NCBI RefSeq assembly: GCF_004797125.1
Contig: NZ_CP038810.1
Coordinates: 2,790,001 to 2,854,000 of the forward strand
DNA from: Flavobacterium sangjuense
GTDB taxonomy: Bacteria; Bacteroidota; Bacteroidia; Flavobacteriales; Flavobacteriaceae
Direction: 5' to 3'
DNA length: 64,000 nucleotides
Shown here: one piece after another, positions 1 through 9,436 of the stretch
How positions within the stretch are numbered: position 1 is the stretch's first letter
Layout of the letters: every line of letters starts with the position of its first letter
Notes under the pieces: model-generated
The model's database searches: none
Told to the model about the DNA's origin: nothing
What the model saw: only the letters and a program-made list of their open reading frames with translations
Made by a program: the position numbers and the translations under genes

Positions 1-678
1 GATTTTGGTGCAAATGCAGTTTTCGGAGGCGGAGATGATACAAACGGATCAGTTAATTACACTAATGCCAGTTTTACAAATGGAAGCTGGGTAGGTTTTG
101 ATATTCCACTTGCCAATTTTACAGGATTATCCAGTAGAAGTCATTTAGCACAGATATTATTTATTTCTGATGGAACTATTTCTAATATTCTTGTCGATAA
201 TATGTATTTCTACGCGCAACCTAATGCACCAACAACTGCAGCTCCAACGCCTACAGTTCCTGCTGCAAATGTAATTTCTGTATTCAGTGATGCTTATACT
301 AATATTGCCGGAACTAATTTAAATCCTAATTGGGGCCAGGCTACTGTAGTAACACAACCACTTATTGCCGGGAATACAACACTAAAATATGCTGGATTGA
401 ATTATCAGGGAATTCAATTGGGCAGTAGTCAGAATGTCTCCGGAATGAGTTTTCTGCATATTGACTATTGGACTGCTAACTCTACATCTCTCAAAACATA
501 TTTAATAAGTACTGGTCCGGTAGAGACCCCAAAAGTTTTAACTGTGCCCACATCTGGATGGCAAAGTATAGAAATTCCACTCAGCAATTTTTCTCCTGTT
601 AATCTTGCAGATGTAATACAACTTAAGTTTGATGGCAATGGGGATATTTATTTAGACAACATCTATTTTCATAACTAG
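1..678 (+). CDS. Putative surface glycan-binding protein, C-terminal part (cut by left edge)
   Basis: The reading frame is open from base 1, so this is the last 225 residues of a longer protein. It holds one partial and one complete copy of a beta-sandwich-like module of about 150 residues. Each copy ends in a similar strand motif (ILVDNMYFY in the first, IYLDNIYFHN in the second), and the second begins VISVFSDAYTN. Modules of this kind are common in secreted Bacteroidota carbohydrate-binding proteins. The gene lies 34 bp before a GH16 glucanase on the same strand, and in laminarin loci this position, after susC/susD, is usually taken by a surface glycan-binding lipoprotein, often with PKD domains. 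That role is inferred from context and module type; no catalytic motif is visible in the part present. The N-terminus, signal peptide and any PKD domain lie outside the window. Confidence 0.7.
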   Translation, partial: DFGANAVFGGGDDTNGSVNYTNASFTNGSWVGFDIPLANFTGLSSRSHLAQILFISDGTISNILVDNMYFYAQPNAPTTAAPTPTVPAANVISVFSDAYTNIAGTNLNPNWGQATVVTQPLIAGNTTLKYAGLNYQGIQLGSSQNVSGMSFLHIDYWTANSTSLKTYLISTGPVETPKVLTVPTSGWQSIEIPLSNFSPVNLADVIQLKFDGNGDIYLDNIYFHN

Positions 679-712
679 AAAAATGGTTTTAAACACTTAT
701 AAAATTTAAAAA

Positions 713-1588
713 ATGTATCAGAAAAATCAATTTAATAAAATAGACAAAAGTATGTCAAATGAAAGTTTTAACACTAAATGGTATGGGCTAAGTTTAGCAA
801 AAAGCTTTCTTATAACTACTTTATTGCTTGTAGTTTTTGGTTGTTCAAATGATGAAAATCAAAAAGTTACAACCATGAACAAACTGGTTATGCAGGATGA
901 GTTTAACACTGATGGAGCGCCTAACAGCGCGATTTGGAATTATGATATTGGTACAGGTAGTAACGGCTGGGGAAATAATGAGTTGGAATACTACACTAAT
1001 AGTTCTGAAAACATCAAAGTTGTTGATGGCATGCTACAGATAACTGCCAAAAAAGAAGCGTTTTTGGGTTCTCAATATACTTCTGCCAGAATATTAACCA
1101 AAGGATTATTTGAACAAAAATATGGTCGATTTGAAGCGCGAATTAAAATGCCATGGGGACAAGGTCTTTGGCCTGCATTTTGGCTATTAGGATCTGATTC
1201 CGATACTGTGAATTGGCCTCTGTGTGGTGAAATTGATATTATGGAGTATAAAGGTCAGGAACCAACCATAACACATGGAACTGTTCATGGTCCGGGCTAT
1301 TCAGGTGCTACTGCTATTACTAAAAGTTATGATTTGATTAATAATCGCTTCGATACTGATTTTCACATCTTTGGTATTGAGTGGGGGAAAAATTACATCA
1401 ACTTCTATGTAGATGACGTTTTATACAATCAAATTACTCCTGATAAAGTTACTGGTGAATGGGTATATGACAAACCTTTTTATATCATACTTAATCTTGC
1501 TGTTGGAGGCAATTATGTTGGTTCTCCTAATACCGAAACAATTTTTCCTCAAACCATGTATGTTGACTACGTGAGAGTTTATCAATAA
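713..1588 (+). CDS. GH16 endo-beta-1,3-glucanase (laminarinase), lipoprotein
   Basis: Predicted GH16 enzyme that cuts beta-1,3-glucan chains internally. The family signature EIDIME is present at about residues 173-178, giving E173 as nucleophile and E178 as acid/base, flanked by PAFWLLG before and HGTVHGPGYSG after, as in laminarinases. The N-terminus has a hydrophobic stretch ending in the lipobox VFGC (Cys44), so the protein is probably a lipoprotein anchored in the outer membrane or facing the surface. The ATG at 752 (residue 14) would give a more usual 30-residue signal peptide; 713 is kept because an A-rich stretch precedes it. The length fits a single catalytic domain with no extra binding module. 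It lies in the same run as the glycan-binding protein upstream and GH30 downstream. Family is certain; exact substrate is inferred. Confidence 0.92.
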   Translation: MYQKNQFNKIDKSMSNESFNTKWYGLSLAKSFLITTLLLVVFGCSNDENQKVTTMNKLVMQDEFNTDGAPNSAIWNYDIGTGSNGWGNNELEYYTNSSENIKVVDGMLQITAKKEAFLGSQYTSARILTKGLFEQKYGRFEARIKMPWGQGLWPAFWLLGSDSDTVNWPLCGEIDIMEYKGQEPTITHGTVHGPGYSGATAITKSYDLINNRFDTDFHIFGIEWGKNYINFYVDDVLYNQITPDKVTGEWVYDKPFYIILNLAVGGNYVGSPNTETIFPQTMYVDYVRVYQ

Positions 1589-1602
1589 CTATTAGAGTCA
1601 TG

Positions 1603-1641
1603 AAATAAGGTTAATCATAGTTTACGATTGACCTTATTTTT
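1603..1641 (+). terminator. Stem-loop with T-run between GH16 and GH30 genes
   Basis: Arms of about 13-14 bp starting AATAAGG and ending CCTTATTT (one mismatch) enclose a loop of about 9 bases and are followed by T residues. It sits 15 bp after the GH16 stop and 30 bp before the GH30 start. Because the downstream genes appear to belong to the same locus, it may be a partial terminator or a processing/stability hairpin rather than a full stop. Confidence 0.5.
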
Positions 1642-1670
1642 AAAATATCATAAAGATTATAAAACATAAC

Positions 1671-3185
1671 ATGCAATTAATGAACCTATATTTTAATATA
1701 AAAACAATTCAGTTTATTGGGTTGTTATTATTCATTTGTTGCATGCCAATAAAAGGAATTAGCCATACCTCTCAGGAACATAATATTAGTAAAGTTTTAA
1801 ACTTGAAATCGATAAAAACAGCTGTTTATACCACCGCACATCATTCTGATTTAAAATTAACCGTTACTGATTCATTAAAATTTCAAGAACTGAAACAACC
1901 TCTTGAAACTGCTGCTTCTATAATTGTTGATTCGAGTAAAGAATTTCAAACTTTTCTAGGTATTGGAGGAGCATTAACCGATGCTTCTGCTGAAACTTTT
2001 TACAAACTATCAAAAAGTAATCAGAAAAGGTTTTTAGAAGCATATTATAATCAGGAAAAAGGAATAGGGTATTCATTAGCCCGAACTTCTATACATAGTT
2101 GTGATTTTTCAACATCGAGTTACACCTATATTGATGAAGGCGATAGTGCGCTTGCTACCTTTTCTATTGAACACGATAAAAAATACCGCATCCCATTCAT
2201 AAAAAAAGCTATTGAAGCAGCCGGAGGAAAACTAACCTTGTATGCCAGTCCGTGGAGTCCACCCGCATTTATGAAATCAAACAAGAGTATGCTCAATGGT
2301 GGAAAGCTGCTTCCTGAATTTTATCAATCTTGGGCTAATTATTATGTAAAATTTATCAAATCCTATGAAGCTGAAGGCATTCCTGTTTGGGGCTTAACCA
2401 TCCAAAATGAACCACTAGCTGTACAACGATGGGAGTCTTGTATTTATACGGCCGAAGAAGAACGCGACTTTTTAAAAAACTATTTAGGACCAACTTTACA
2501 AAAAGAAGGTTTAGGAAGCATAAAAAACATTGTTTGGGACCATAACAGAGACCTATTATTTCAGCGTGCCAATGTGATTTTAAACGATCCTAAAGCGGCA
2601 AAATATGCCTGGGGCATTGGTTTTCATTGGTATGAAGATTGGAAAGATGGTGTGCCAATGTATGATGCTGTTAAGTATGTTAAAGAAGCTTATCCCGATA
2701 AAAATTTAATTTTTACTGAAGGCTGTAATGAAAGTTATAATCTGGAAAGAATAAAAAATGAAGACCCAAAATTAGCCGAGCGCTACGGAAAATCAATGAT
2801 AAACGATTTTAACAATGGTGTTGTAGCATGGACAGACTGGAATATTCTTCTTGATGAAACCGGAGGACCAAATCATGTTGGAAATCTTTGTTTTTCACCT
2901 GTTCATGGCAATACCAAAACCGATGAAATTACGTTTACCAATTCGTATTATTATATAGGACATTTTTCAAAATTTATTCGTCCGGGAGCAAAAAAAATTG
3001 CCAGTGTTTCCAGTAGCAATGCTTTATTAACAACTGCTTTTAAAAATACCGATGGAAGCCTGGCCATTGTTGTCATGAATTCAAGTGATAAAAATCTGGA
3101 TTACAGCCTAACTCTTCAATCAAATTCAGCTTATCTAAAAGCACTGCCTCATTCAATTCAAACAATTTTAATAAGTAACAAATAG
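1671..3185 (+). CDS. GH30 glucanase, probably beta-1,6-glucan specific
   Basis: Predicted GH30 enzyme that removes or cuts beta-1,6-linked glucose, the branches of laminarin. The acid/base is E247 in TIQNEPL and the nucleophile is E350 in IFTEGCNES, the usual spacing in this clan A barrel. Other family marks are GIGGALTDASAETF (about 97-110), SPWSPPAFMKSN (about 193-204) and a C-terminal beta domain ending ALPHSIQTILIS. The first 30 residues form a hydrophobic signal peptide; the FICC sequence in it is a poor lipobox, so a soluble periplasmic or exported form is more likely. At 504 residues it has the usual length for GH30. It is followed after 28 bp by the phosphorylase. The debranching role is inferred from family and neighbours; glucosylceramidase activity is the main alternative in GH30 but does not fit the locus. 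Confidence 0.9.
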   Translation: MQLMNLYFNIKTIQFIGLLLFICCMPIKGISHTSQEHNISKVLNLKSIKTAVYTTAHHSDLKLTVTDSLKFQELKQPLETAASIIVDSSKEFQTFLGIGGALTDASAETFYKLSKSNQKRFLEAYYNQEKGIGYSLARTSIHSCDFSTSSYTYIDEGDSALATFSIEHDKKYRIPFIKKAIEAAGGKLTLYASPWSPPAFMKSNKSMLNGGKLLPEFYQSWANYYVKFIKSYEAEGIPVWGLTIQNEPLAVQRWESCIYTAEEERDFLKNYLGPTLQKEGLGSIKNIVWDHNRDLLFQRANVILNDPKAAKYAWGIGFHWYEDWKDGVPMYDAVKYVKEAYPDKNLIFTEGCNESYNLERIKNEDPKLAERYGKSMINDFNNGVVAWTDWNILLDETGGPNHVGNLCFSPVHGNTKTDEITFTNSYYYIGHFSKFIRPGAKKIASVSSSNALLTTAFKNTDGSLAIVVMNSSDKNLDYSLTLQSNSAYLKALPHSIQTILISNK

Positions 3186-3213
3186 AAAATAAATTTTAAG
3201 TAAACTGGTTTCA

Positions 3214-6200
3214 ATGGAAGGAAAGAATAGTAAAGTGGAATGGGTAACTTTCGAAAACGAAAAGTTTTATAAAATCGCAAACAGTGATGTGATGCGACCA
3301 TTTTTTATGAGCATCGTTAGCGATTCCAATCATTGGATGTTTATTTCCAGTAACGGTGGTTTAACGGCCGGTAGAAAGGACAGCAACAATGCTTTGTTTC
3401 CGTATTACACCGATGATAAAATAACTGAAAATGCTGAAGTTACGGGCAGTAAGAGCATTTTTCAAATCCATTTAGGTTCTAAAACTATAATTTGGGAACC
3501 GTTCTCAATAAGACAAATGGGAGTTTATAAAACAACCCAAAATCTGTATAAAAACAATTATGGCAATAAAATAATTTTTGAGGAAATTAATGAGGATTTA
3601 AATTTAACCTACCGCTATCAATGGAATTCCAGTCATAAATATGGGTTTATCAAAAAGGCAGCTTTAATAAATAACTCTGAAAATAATCTTGAGATAACGC
3701 TACTGGACGGTATGCAAAACATTTTGCCAAATGGTGTAAATGAGGATTTGCAAAGTAGCAAAAGTAATCTTGTTGATGCTTATAAAAAAAGTGAATTACT
3801 CGCTAATGTTGGAATGGGAATTTACTCTTTAAGTGCCATCATTGTTGATAAAGCAGAACCAAGCGAATGTTTAAAAACCAATATCGTCTGGTCATTTGGA
3901 ATTGAATCTCCAACTTACTTAATCTCGTCTTTACAACTTGATAATTTTAGAAAAGGAAATCGCGTTAAACAAGAAGCTGATATCAAGGCGGAAAGAGGTG
4001 CTTACTTTGTTAGTTCTACCATTAAATTAGGAGCAAAATCAGAAAAAAATTGGTTTTTTGTAGCCGATGTAAATCAGACCATTTCCAAAGTAACAGCCTT
4101 AGCAGAGTTTCTTTTTATTACTACTGAAAAAGACTTAGCTGATAGTATTGAGCAGGATGTGGAATTGGGCACCAAAAAACTAATTGCATTGACAGCAGCA
4201 TCTGATGGATTACAAATAACGCAAGATGAGCTAACCAATACCAGACATTTTTCAAATACACTTTTTAACATCATGCGTGGTGGTATATTTGATGATGGGT
4301 ATACTATTGAAAAGCAAGATTTCATAACGTATTTAGAAAAGGCCAACAAAAATGTTTTCAATGCTAATCAAGCTATACTTACCGGTCTACCCAACAATTT
4401 TACTTTAGAAGAGCTAAAAAATAGCGCTGATACTATTGAAGACAGCAATTTTAAACGTCTTTGTTTTGAATACCTTCCGCTTAAATTTAGTCGTCGTCAT
4501 GGTGACCCAAGCCGACCTTGGAATAAATTTTCGATTAATACTCAAAGTGAAACCGATGGTTCTAAAATACTCGATTATGAAGGAAACTGGAGAGATATTT
4601 TCCAGAACTGGGAAGCATTAGCACATTCTTTTCCGGAGTTTATAGAAAGTATGATTCATAAATTTCTGAACGCTACAACCTTTGACGGATACAATCCATA
4701 CCGTGTTACCAAAGACGGTTTTGATTGGGAAGCTATCGAAGAACACGATCCCTGGTCATACATTGGTTATTGGGGCGATCACCAGATTATTTATTTACTC
4801 AAGTTTCTGGAATTTATTGAAAATCACTATCCAAACCTTTTAGAAAAACGATTTACCCAAAACATTTTTGTGTATGCCAATGTGCCGTACAAAATAAAAA
4901 GCTATCAGGATACACTTTCAAACCCAAAAGACACTATCGATTTTGATTACAAATTAGATGGGAAAATTAGACAATTGAGAAACGAAATGGGTTCTGATGG
5001 AACGCTTATAATGGATGGTAAATCCACTATTTATAAAGTAAACCTAACGGAAAAATTATTAGTCACTCTATTAGCGAAAGTATCCAACTTTATTCCCGAA
5101 GGTGGCATTTGGATGAACACCCAACGTCCGGAATGGAATGACGCAAACAACGCTTTAGTTGGAAATGGTGTTTCGATGGTGACACTTTGTTATTTGAATC
5201 GATTTATACTTTTTTATGAAAAAGTGATTCTGAAATCTGCTGTTGACAGAGTTGAATTGTCAGAAGAATTGGCTGATTTTTTCAATGAAGTTGTTGCAAC
5301 ACTTGCTAATAACAAACATTTACTATCTGATAAAATATCCGATAAAGACAGAAAAACGGTATTAGATGGACTAGGAAATGCAGGAAGTAACTACCGCTTA
5401 TCTATTTATAAAAATGGATTTAAAGGTTCTAAAATAACCATCTCTAAAAACGAACTTTTAACATTTTTTGAAGTGCTTAAAGAATTTTTAGCGCACACCA
5501 TAACCGCAAACAAAAGGGATGATGCCATGTATCATGCCTACAACTTAATGACTGTCAAAAATGAAAAAGAAATAACTATTTCCTATCTGCCGGAAATGTT
5601 AGAAGGACAAGTTGCCGTTTTAAGTTCGGGAATGTTATCACCAAAAGAAGCATTAAAAGTACTTGACGGACTAAAAAGCAGTGCTTTATTCAGAGAAGAT
5701 CAATACAGTTATATTTTATACCCAAACAAAGAGTTACCTCGATTTGATAAAAAGAACAATATTTCGTCAGAAAGAATTCAAAAATCTGAATTGCTTATCC
5801 AATTACTAAAAGACGGAAATACTCAAATCGTAGAAAAAGATGTTTTAGGAAACTATCATTTTAATGGAAATTTTAATAATGCTAATACTTTAAAAACAGC
5901 TTTATCCAATTTAAATCAAGTAAAATACAAAACGTTAATTGAAAAAGATTCAGCCTTACTGTTAGAAATGTATGAGGAAGTTTTTAATCATAAAGCATTT
6001 ACAGGTCGTTCAGGAACATTCTACGGCTATGAAGGTTTAGGCTCAATTTATTGGCACATGGTTTCTAAATTGTTACTGGCCGTTCAGGAAAATTGTTTAC
6101 TAGCCATAAATTCAAAAGAAGATGAAGTAACCATTGGAAAACTTTTGGACCATTACTATGAAATAAATGCGGGAATTGGCGTGCACAAATCGCCTGAATT

Positions 6201-6639
6201 ATACGGCGCATTCCCAACCGATCCCTATTCTCATACGCCTGCCGGAAAAGGTGCACAACAACCCGGAATGACAGGACAGGTTAAAGAAGATATACTAAGT
6301 CGAATCGGTGAAGTTGGCGTTTTTGTTACTGACGGAAAAATTATTTTTAATCCTCGATTGTTGCGAAAAAACGAGTTTTTACAATCGCCGAAAGCATTTA
6401 ATTATATCACAAAAGAAAATAAAGAAGCCCAAATTCAGCTAGAGCCAAATTCGCTGTGTTTTACGTATTGCCAAATTCCAATCGTATATAAACTTACTGA
6501 TAAAGAAAGCTTAGAAGTCGTTTATAACAATAATGAATCAAGTTTTTTTGAAAATTTAAGCTTAGATAAAGCAACTTCAAAACTAGTTTTTGGAAGAAAA
6601 AACAATATCAGTCAAATCATTGTTTCAATAATAAAATAA
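3214..6639 (+). CDS. Cytoplasmic GH149/GH94-like beta-1,3-glucan phosphorylase
   Basis: A 1141-residue protein with no signal peptide or membrane segment, so it should act in the cytoplasm. The N-terminal part (FISSNGGLTAGRKDSNNALFPYYTDDK, given in pieces: FISSNGG near residue 47 and ALFPYYTDDK near 63) resembles the N-terminal sandwich of GH94-type phosphorylases. The (alpha/alpha)6 part carries IGYWGDHQI (about 517-525) and RPEWNDANNAL (638-648), where D643 matches the general-acid Asp in the WND motif of that group. Length and locus (GH16, GH17, GH30, glucan importer) point to GH149, which splits beta-1,3-gluco-oligosaccharides with phosphate to give glucose 1-phosphate. Family assignment is from remembered motifs, not a search; GH94 or GH161 are alternatives. 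The next gene starts 4 bp after the stop, so co-expression is likely. Confidence 0.75.
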   Translation: MEGKNSKVEWVTFENEKFYKIANSDVMRPFFMSIVSDSNHWMFISSNGGLTAGRKDSNNALFPYYTDDKITENAEVTGSKSIFQIHLGSKTIIWEPFSIRQMGVYKTTQNLYKNNYGNKIIFEEINEDLNLTYRYQWNSSHKYGFIKKAALINNSENNLEITLLDGMQNILPNGVNEDLQSSKSNLVDAYKKSELLANVGMGIYSLSAIIVDKAEPSECLKTNIVWSFGIESPTYLISSLQLDNFRKGNRVKQEADIKAERGAYFVSSTIKLGAKSEKNWFFVADVNQTISKVTALAEFLFITTEKDLADSIEQDVELGTKKLIALTAASDGLQITQDELTNTRHFSNTLFNIMRGGIFDDGYTIEKQDFITYLEKANKNVFNANQAILTGLPNNFTLEELKNSADTIEDSNFKRLCFEYLPLKFSRRHGDPSRPWNKFSINTQSETDGSKILDYEGNWRDIFQNWEALAHSFPEFIESMIHKFLNATTFDGYNPYRVTKDGFDWEAIEEHDPWSYIGYWGDHQIIYLLKFLEFIENHYPNLLEKRFTQNIFVYANVPYKIKSYQDTLSNPKDTIDFDYKLDGKIRQLRNEMGSDGTLIMDGKSTIYKVNLTEKLLVTLLAKVSNFIPEGGIWMNTQRPEWNDANNALVGNGVSMVTLCYLNRFILFYEKVILKSAVDRVELSEELADFFNEVVATLANNKHLLSDKISDKDRKTVLDGLGNAGSNYRLSIYKNGFKGSKITISKNELLTFFEVLKEFLAHTITANKRDDAMYHAYNLMTVKNEKEITISYLPEMLEGQVAVLSSGMLSPKEALKVLDGLKSSALFREDQYSYILYPNKELPRFDKKNNISSERIQKSELLIQLLKDGNTQIVEKDVLGNYHFNGNFNNANTLKTALSNLNQVKYKTLIEKDSALLLEMYEEVFNHKAFTGRSGTFYGYEGLGSIYWHMVSKLLLAVQENCLLAINSKEDEVTIGKLLDHYYEINAGIGVHKSPELYGAFPTDPYSHTPAGKGAQQPGMTGQVKEDILSRIGEVGVFVTDGKIIFNPRLLRKNEFLQSPKAFNYITKENKEAQIQLEPNSLCFTYCQIPIVYKLTDKESLEVVYNNNESSFFENLSLDKATSKLVFGRKNNISQIIVSIIK

Positions 6640-6643
6640 CCAA

Positions 6644-7918
6644 ATGAAAAACATCCAAAATATATTTTTACTAGTTCCAATTCTATTGGTACTGTTTGGA
6701 TGTGGAAGTATGAAAGCGCAAAAAAAAGAAAGTAAACCGATGCCAGATAAAAATCTTACTGCTGCCGATATATTAGGCAATCCAAAATATTTAGCAATAT
6801 CATATGGTGGTTTCAGACAGACTTCAAGAGATATTGAGCCTACAATTCCTGAACTTAAAGAGGATATGAGAATTCTCTCGGCTATGGGTATCAAAGTTTT
6901 GAGAACTTATAATGTTCATTTAAAAGAAGCCGCCAATCTTCTGGAAGTTATTCGTAAACTCAAAAAAGAAGATAAAAACTTTGAAATGTATGTAATGTTA
7001 GGCGCATGGATAGATTGCCAAAATGCATGGACTGACCTGGCTCCCAATCATGATGTTGAAAGTGAAGCCAATGCAACAGAAATTGCCAGAGCAGTTGAAT
7101 TAGCAAATGAATACCCAGAAATTGTAAAAATTATTGCCGTTGGAAACGAGGCTATGGTAAAATGGGCAACCAGTTATTTTGTGCAACCTGGTGTGATTTT
7201 AAAATGGGTCAATCATTTACAAGAACTAAAAAAATCAGGAAAATTGCCCAATGATTTATGGATTACCAGTTCCGATAATTTTGCTTCTTGGGGTGGAGGC
7301 GATAGTCAATATCATGTTCCCGATTTAGAAAAATTAATAAAAGCCGTAGATTATATCTCCATGCACACCTACCCTATGCATGACACTCATTACAATCCTG
7401 CTTTTTGGGGTGTGCTAGAAAAAGAAAGCCATTTGACCGACATAGAAAAGATAAATGCTGCTATGCTTCGCGCCAAAGAATATGCCATCTCACAATATGA
7501 GGCTGTTTCTAAATATATGAAAAGCCTGGGTGTAAATAAACCCATTCATATTGGTGAAACCGGTTGGGCAAGTTTATCAAATGAGCATTATGGCAATGAA
7601 GGCTCTAAAGCTACCGATGAATATAAAGAAGCCTTATTTTATAATCACATGAGAGATTGGACAAATAAAGTGGGCATGTCCTGTTTTTACTTTGAAGCTT
7701 TTGATGAACAATGGAAAGACGCGAAGAATCCATCTGGTTCTGAAAATCATTTTGGCTTATTTACCTTAAACGGACAAGCAAAATATGCATTATGGAAATT
7801 GGTTGATAAAGGTGTATTCAAAGGATTGACCAGAAATGGAAATAAAATAACTAAAACATACAACGGAAATGAACAAGCGTTGATGAAAGATGTATTAGTG
7901 CCAAAAGATTTACATTAA
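6644..7918 (+). CDS. GH17 beta-1,3-glucan hydrolase, lipoprotein
   Basis: A 424-residue GH17 enzyme. The acid/base is E169 in AVGNEA and the nucleophile is E305 in HIGETGWAS, the two classic GH17 sites. The signal sequence ends in the lipobox LFGC (Cys20), so it is lipid-anchored, facing the periplasm or the surface. GH17 members cut linear beta-1,3-glucan, and in marine Bacteroidota laminarin loci they often act on material already debranched by GH30. The protein is longer than the other GH17 in this locus by about 110 residues, mostly from the signal and linker, a loop around 240-285, and a C-terminal tail. It starts 4 bp after the phosphorylase. Endo versus exo action cannot be read from the sequence. 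Confidence 0.88.
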   Translation: MKNIQNIFLLVPILLVLFGCGSMKAQKKESKPMPDKNLTAADILGNPKYLAISYGGFRQTSRDIEPTIPELKEDMRILSAMGIKVLRTYNVHLKEAANLLEVIRKLKKEDKNFEMYVMLGAWIDCQNAWTDLAPNHDVESEANATEIARAVELANEYPEIVKIIAVGNEAMVKWATSYFVQPGVILKWVNHLQELKKSGKLPNDLWITSSDNFASWGGGDSQYHVPDLEKLIKAVDYISMHTYPMHDTHYNPAFWGVLEKESHLTDIEKINAAMLRAKEYAISQYEAVSKYMKSLGVNKPIHIGETGWASLSNEHYGNEGSKATDEYKEALFYNHMRDWTNKVGMSCFYFEAFDEQWKDAKNPSGSENHFGLFTLNGQAKYALWKLVDKGVFKGLTRNGNKITKTYNGNEQALMKDVLVPKDLH

Positions 7919-7973
7919 AATAAGGAAAGTGAACAATTCAAATACTGTTTATAAAATCTCAAAAAATAATATT

Positions 7974-9419
7974 ATGACAGAATTACAAACAAACAATCCG
8001 GTTCCTTCTATTAAAAGAGATAGAGTACCTGTTGGACAAAAAGCAGCATTTGGAGCAGGACATTTGGTAAATAATTTATTTCCAGGTGCTTTAGGTGTGT
8101 TTTCATTCTTTCTCTTAACAGCTTTTGGGATGGATCCAATATATGCCGGAATACTAGGAGGTTTGCCTCGAATTTATGACGCTATAATTGACCCAATTAT
8201 TGGCCATCTTTCTGATAATTCCAATTCAAGATGGGGACGAAGAAGACCATTTATATTTGTTGGAGCAATTTTAAGTGGTTTATTTTTTATCATATTATGG
8301 CAGCTTGACCCAAACGACTCACAAACATATAATTTTTGGTATTTCCTTATATTTTCACTTGTCTTTCTAACGGGTAATGCATTATTTGCTACGCCACTTA
8401 TCGGGCTGGGTTATGAAATGACCTCAGATTATAAAGAGCGAACCAGATTAATGGGATTTTCTCAAACTATTGGCCAAATTGCCTGGATGATAGTGCCTTG
8501 GTTTTGGGTTATTATTGCAGATCCAACAATATTCAAAACACAAGCAGAAGGCGTTCATAAATTATCTGTAATTGTAGGCATAATATGCATGCTTTTGGGA
8601 ATTTTACCGGCATTATTTTGTAAAGAAATGGATCAGACCAATTTGCAAAACAGAGAAAAAAGTAATAAAAGTATATTTAGCGAACTACTTGGGCTTTTTA
8701 AAAGTATCGGACTAATTTCAAAAAATAAATCTTTTATGAAGCTATGTGCAGCAACATTTCTTGTTTTCAATGGCTTTCAGATGGTAGCATCATTTAGTTA
8801 TTTTATCATTGTTTTTTACATGTTTAATGGCGATTATGGCTTGGCTGGTTCCTGGCCTGCTTGGTTTTCAACAATTACTGCTATTCTTACTGCTTTTTTG
8901 ATTATTCCTATAGTAACCATGATTTCGACTAAATATGGCAAAAAGAACGCTTTTATTATCACTACTCTCCTATCTATTATTGGATATGGTTTAAAATGGT
9001 GGGGATTTAGTCCGGGAAATCCTTGGTTAATGTTTATTCCAGTACCATTGATTGCTTTTGGCTTAGGTGGTTTATTTACTTTAATGATGAGTATGACTGC
9101 TGATGTTTGTGACTTAGATGAATTAGAAAACGGAATGCCCAGAAAAGAAGGAACTTTTGGCGCAATATATTGGTGGATGGTTAAGTTAGGCCAAGGTATT
9201 GCATTAGTATTAGCAGGTTGGGTTTTGGAAGTTATTGGTTTCGATGCAGGAAAACCCAGTCAAAGTGTAGAGACTATGACTAGTTTAAGACTATTCGATA
9301 TATTCATTCCAATTATTACTGCTGCGATTGCGATTTGGGTAATGAAAAATTATAGTCTTTCAGAAGATAAAGCAAAAGAAATAAAAGCACAATTAATTGC
9401 CCGAAGAGGTGAATTATAA
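7974..9419 (+). CDS. GPH-family sugar:cation symporter (MFS)
   Basis: A 12-helix inner-membrane transporter of the glycoside-pentoside-hexuronide/SLC45 type. The loop between helices 2 and 3 has the family pattern DPIIGHLSDNSNSRWGRRRP (about residues 67-86 from the chosen start). Other marks are GYEMTSDYKERTR in the loop between helices 4 and 5 and a late loop MTADVCDLDELENG. The frame opens with a GTG at 7929, but the ATG at 7974 gives the usual short cytosolic N-terminus (MTELQTNN) and was chosen. Lying between a periplasmic/surface GH17 and a cytosolic GH17, it probably imports beta-glucan oligosaccharides or glucose into the cytoplasm for the phosphorylase. The substrate is inferred from position only. 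Confidence 0.87.
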   Translation: MTELQTNNPVPSIKRDRVPVGQKAAFGAGHLVNNLFPGALGVFSFFLLTAFGMDPIYAGILGGLPRIYDAIIDPIIGHLSDNSNSRWGRRRPFIFVGAILSGLFFIILWQLDPNDSQTYNFWYFLIFSLVFLTGNALFATPLIGLGYEMTSDYKERTRLMGFSQTIGQIAWMIVPWFWVIIADPTIFKTQAEGVHKLSVIVGIICMLLGILPALFCKEMDQTNLQNREKSNKSIFSELLGLFKSIGLISKNKSFMKLCAATFLVFNGFQMVASFSYFIIVFYMFNGDYGLAGSWPAWFSTITAILTAFLIIPIVTMISTKYGKKNAFIITTLLSIIGYGLKWWGFSPGNPWLMFIPVPLIAFGLGGLFTLMMSMTADVCDLDELENGMPRKEGTFGAIYWWMVKLGQGIALVLAGWVLEVIGFDAGKPSQSVETMTSLRLFDIFIPIITAAIAIWVMKNYSLSEDKAKEIKAQLIARRGEL

Positions 9420-9436
9420 CACTAAAAAATTTACTT

